DNA from: Bryobacter sp. CoA8 C33
Lineage (GTDB): Bacteria; Acidobacteriota; Terriglobia; Bryobacterales; Bryobacteraceae
NCBI GenBank assembly: GCA_019931185.1
Contig: JAINDK010000004.1
Coordinates: forward strand, 1 to 33,224
Length of the DNA stretch: 33,224 nucleotides
Reading direction: 5' to 3'
This document shows positions 32,105 to 33,224 of the stretch, piece after piece. How positions within the stretch are numbered: the stretch's first letter is position 1; the number at the start of each line of letters is the position of its first letter. Under the pieces are notes generated by a model. The model made no database searches and had not been told where the DNA came from. It was given only the letters and a program-made list of their open reading frames with translations. Made by a program: the position numbers and the translations under genes.

Positions 32105-33088
32105 ATGGAAAAGGCGAAAGAGCGTTGGCGCGAAGGGATTCGCCACCGCGTGACGCCGCTCGGAGCGATGATGCTGTCGCTGTTGTTCGCCTGTGGCATT
32201 CTCGCCTTCGCCACTGGGCAGAATGTCTTCTTTCTGCTTTTGAGTTTGCTTCTGAGCAGCATCCTCATCTCCAGCTTCGTGAATCGCCTGATGTTGGCCG
32301 GCCTTGATCTGCGCCTCGACTTGCCCGAGCATGTCATGGCGGGTGAACCTGCCGCCGCCACCCTTATGGTCGAAAATCAGAAGAACGGGCTGCCCAGCTT
32401 TGCTCTTGAAATCAACGCGCCGGTGGATCGCCGTTTTCACATCCCCGTGGTTGGCGGCCGGACTACGGGTGAGTTGCCGGTCGAAGTGGTCTGGAGCCAG
32501 CGCGGCCAGCCGAATCCAATCGTCGTAAATCTCTCGACGCGCTTTCCCTTCGGCTTCAGCGTCCGGCGAACGCTTGTCAGCGTGCCCGTACGCGGTCTGG
32601 TTTATCCATCGATCCGGCCACAGCCCGGCTTTGAGTCCTATCTGGAGCGGTTGTGCTCGCCAGGCAACGCAGCGCGCTGGCCGGGGCAGGATGAACCGGA
32701 CCAACTGCGTGATTATCAACCGGGGGATGACTGGCGGCGGCTGGCCATGCGCCCAAGCGCGCGAGCGGGCCGCTGGATCGTGCGCGCCAGCCATCGCGCT
32801 CACGAGGATATTCTCCATTTGGCTCTCGACCCTTACGCTCCCGACTGGGAAGCCACGATTGATCTTGCCGCCTACCTCATCTGGGAGTTGCACGCGCGGA
32901 GTATCGCCTTTCAACTCCATCTGCCAGCGGCGATGCTGACCGTCGATTCAACCGCCGCTGCCTATCGAGGCCTGCGATTTCTTGCCTTGCTGAGCCGGGA
33001 GGAATGTGCGTCGTTTTATCCGGTGCAAACGGTTTTTCTGCTTCGCTTTCCGCCTGCGACGACCGCAGACGCCGCACCAGGCAGCTAG
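32105..33088 (+). CDS. DUF58-domain membrane protein
   Basis: A 327-residue protein from the ATG at 32105; a GTG at 32084 is also possible. Two adjacent hydrophobic helices (about 20-38 and 40-62) are followed by a cytoplasmic DUF58 region with the hallmark DYQPGDDWRRLAMRPSARAG at 203-222. DUF58 proteins normally lie beside a MoxR-type AAA ATPase and transglutaminase genes, and are thought to be part of a chaperone or envelope-maintenance system. None of these partners is in the window; they could lie outside it. The stop codon at 33086-33088 lies only 9 bases before the transposase fragment, so the native C-terminus may have been cut or altered by the insertion. Confidence 0.85.
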   Translation: MEKAKERWREGIRHRVTPLGAMMLSLLFACGILAFATGQNVFFLLLSLLLSSILISSFVNRLMLAGLDLRLDLPEHVMAGEPAAATLMVENQKNGLPSFALEINAPVDRRFHIPVVGGRTTGELPVEVVWSQRGQPNPIVVNLSTRFPFGFSVRRTLVSVPVRGLVYPSIRPQPGFESYLERLCSPGNAARWPGQDEPDQLRDYQPGDDWRRLAMRPSARAGRWIVRASHRAHEDILHLALDPYAPDWEATIDLAAYLIWELHARSIAFQLHLPAAMLTVDSTAAAYRGLRFLALLSREECASFYPVQTVFLLRFPPATTADAAPGS

Positions 33089-33097
33089 TGTAGTACT

Positions 33098-33224
33098 TCA
33101 CACAGAGTGACCAGTAAGCGCCGATGCTTTGGCACGCATCACTTTGGCAAGAATGCCGTTGGCCTTAGCGGTCCAAATGAACGGCTTGGGGCTTTCGTTA
33201 TGGACATCGACGTATTCGTCGAGC
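33098..33224 (-). CDS. IS630-type transposase, C-terminal fragment (partial)
   Basis: The last 42 codons of a minus-strand gene entering from the right edge. It ends DEYVDVHNESPKPFIWTAKA, then NGILAKVMRAKASALTG and stop TGA at 33098-33100. The Asn-x-x-PKPFxWT pattern followed by a short helix is the usual C-terminus of IS630/Tc1-like transposases. The catalytic core is outside the window. The insertion-sequence end is expected between the DUF58 stop and this stop; a TA dinucleotide, the usual IS630 target, occurs at 33086-33087 and again at 33091-33092. Confidence 0.75.
   Translation of the reverse strand, partial: LDEYVDVHNESPKPFIWTAKANGILAKVMRAKASALTGHSV

Noticed and set aside
32038-32361. 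Upstream extension of the APC permease frame
   Set aside because: It overlaps the divergent DUF58 gene and is rich in Arg and Ser without membrane character; the GTG at 32037 fits the family start.

Overview
The window is a GC-rich bacterial chromosome segment, most likely from an Acidobacteriota member of the Bryobacterales/Solibacter type. This rests on gene content: DUF1592/DUF1552 and DUF1549-DUF1553/DUF1501 gene pairs, a very large Oar-like TonB-dependent receptor with a carboxypeptidase-like N-terminal domain, a PEP-CTERM protein beside exopolysaccharide genes, and MCE lipid-transport genes. Planctomycetota and Verrucomicrobiota share the DUF families but rarely have such a receptor. 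The assignment is inference; I see no rRNA, tRNA or CRISPR array.

Layout. (1) 1-141 is the 5' end of an IS1380-type element on the minus strand that runs off the left edge. (2) 318-5784 (minus) is a probable four-gene operon: a CxxCH-bearing DUF1592-group protein, a Tat-exported DUF1552 protein, a secreted TPR protein and a MacB/FtsX-type permease. (3) 5898-8226 (plus) holds a small exported protein, aroA and a short soluble histidine kinase. (4) 8223-11723 (minus) is a tightly overlapping MCE (Mla-like) lipid-transport operon, permease-ATPase-MCE protein, ending in a ChbG/HpnK-type deacetylase. (5) 11761-13218 holds a P1/S58 (NylC-like) N-terminal-nucleophile hydrolase and a DinB-like protein. 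(6) 13293-19002 is a surface-glycan region: NAD-dependent epimerase, Gfo/Idh/MocA oxidoreductase, Wzx-like flippase, a formyltransferase-polysaccharide deacetylase fusion, and a PEP-CTERM protein. (7) 19248-20872 is a complete IS1380-family element whose transposase carries an in-frame amber codon. (8) 21045-29978 (plus) is a DUF1549/DUF1553 haem-type protein, a Tat-exported DUF1501 protein, a Tat-exported FAD oxidoreductase and the TonB-dependent receptor. (9) 29990-33224 holds a PhoB/OmpR-type regulator, an APC-family permease, a DUF58 protein and the 3' end of an IS630-type transposase running off the right edge.

The most interesting pattern is the repeated pairing of a CxxCH-containing secreted protein with an RR-signal (Tat-type) partner, each pair joined by a 4-base start/stop overlap. 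One pair lies in an operon with TPR and permease genes. The other is followed by an FAD enzyme and a giant TonB receptor, which would suit uptake and periplasmic oxidation of an unknown organic substrate. Other notable points are an MCE ATPase with Ser in place of the Walker-B catalytic Glu, an exact 34-residue five-fold repeat in the MCE protein, the formyltransferase-deacetylase fusion, and several hairpins or palindromes at operon boundaries.
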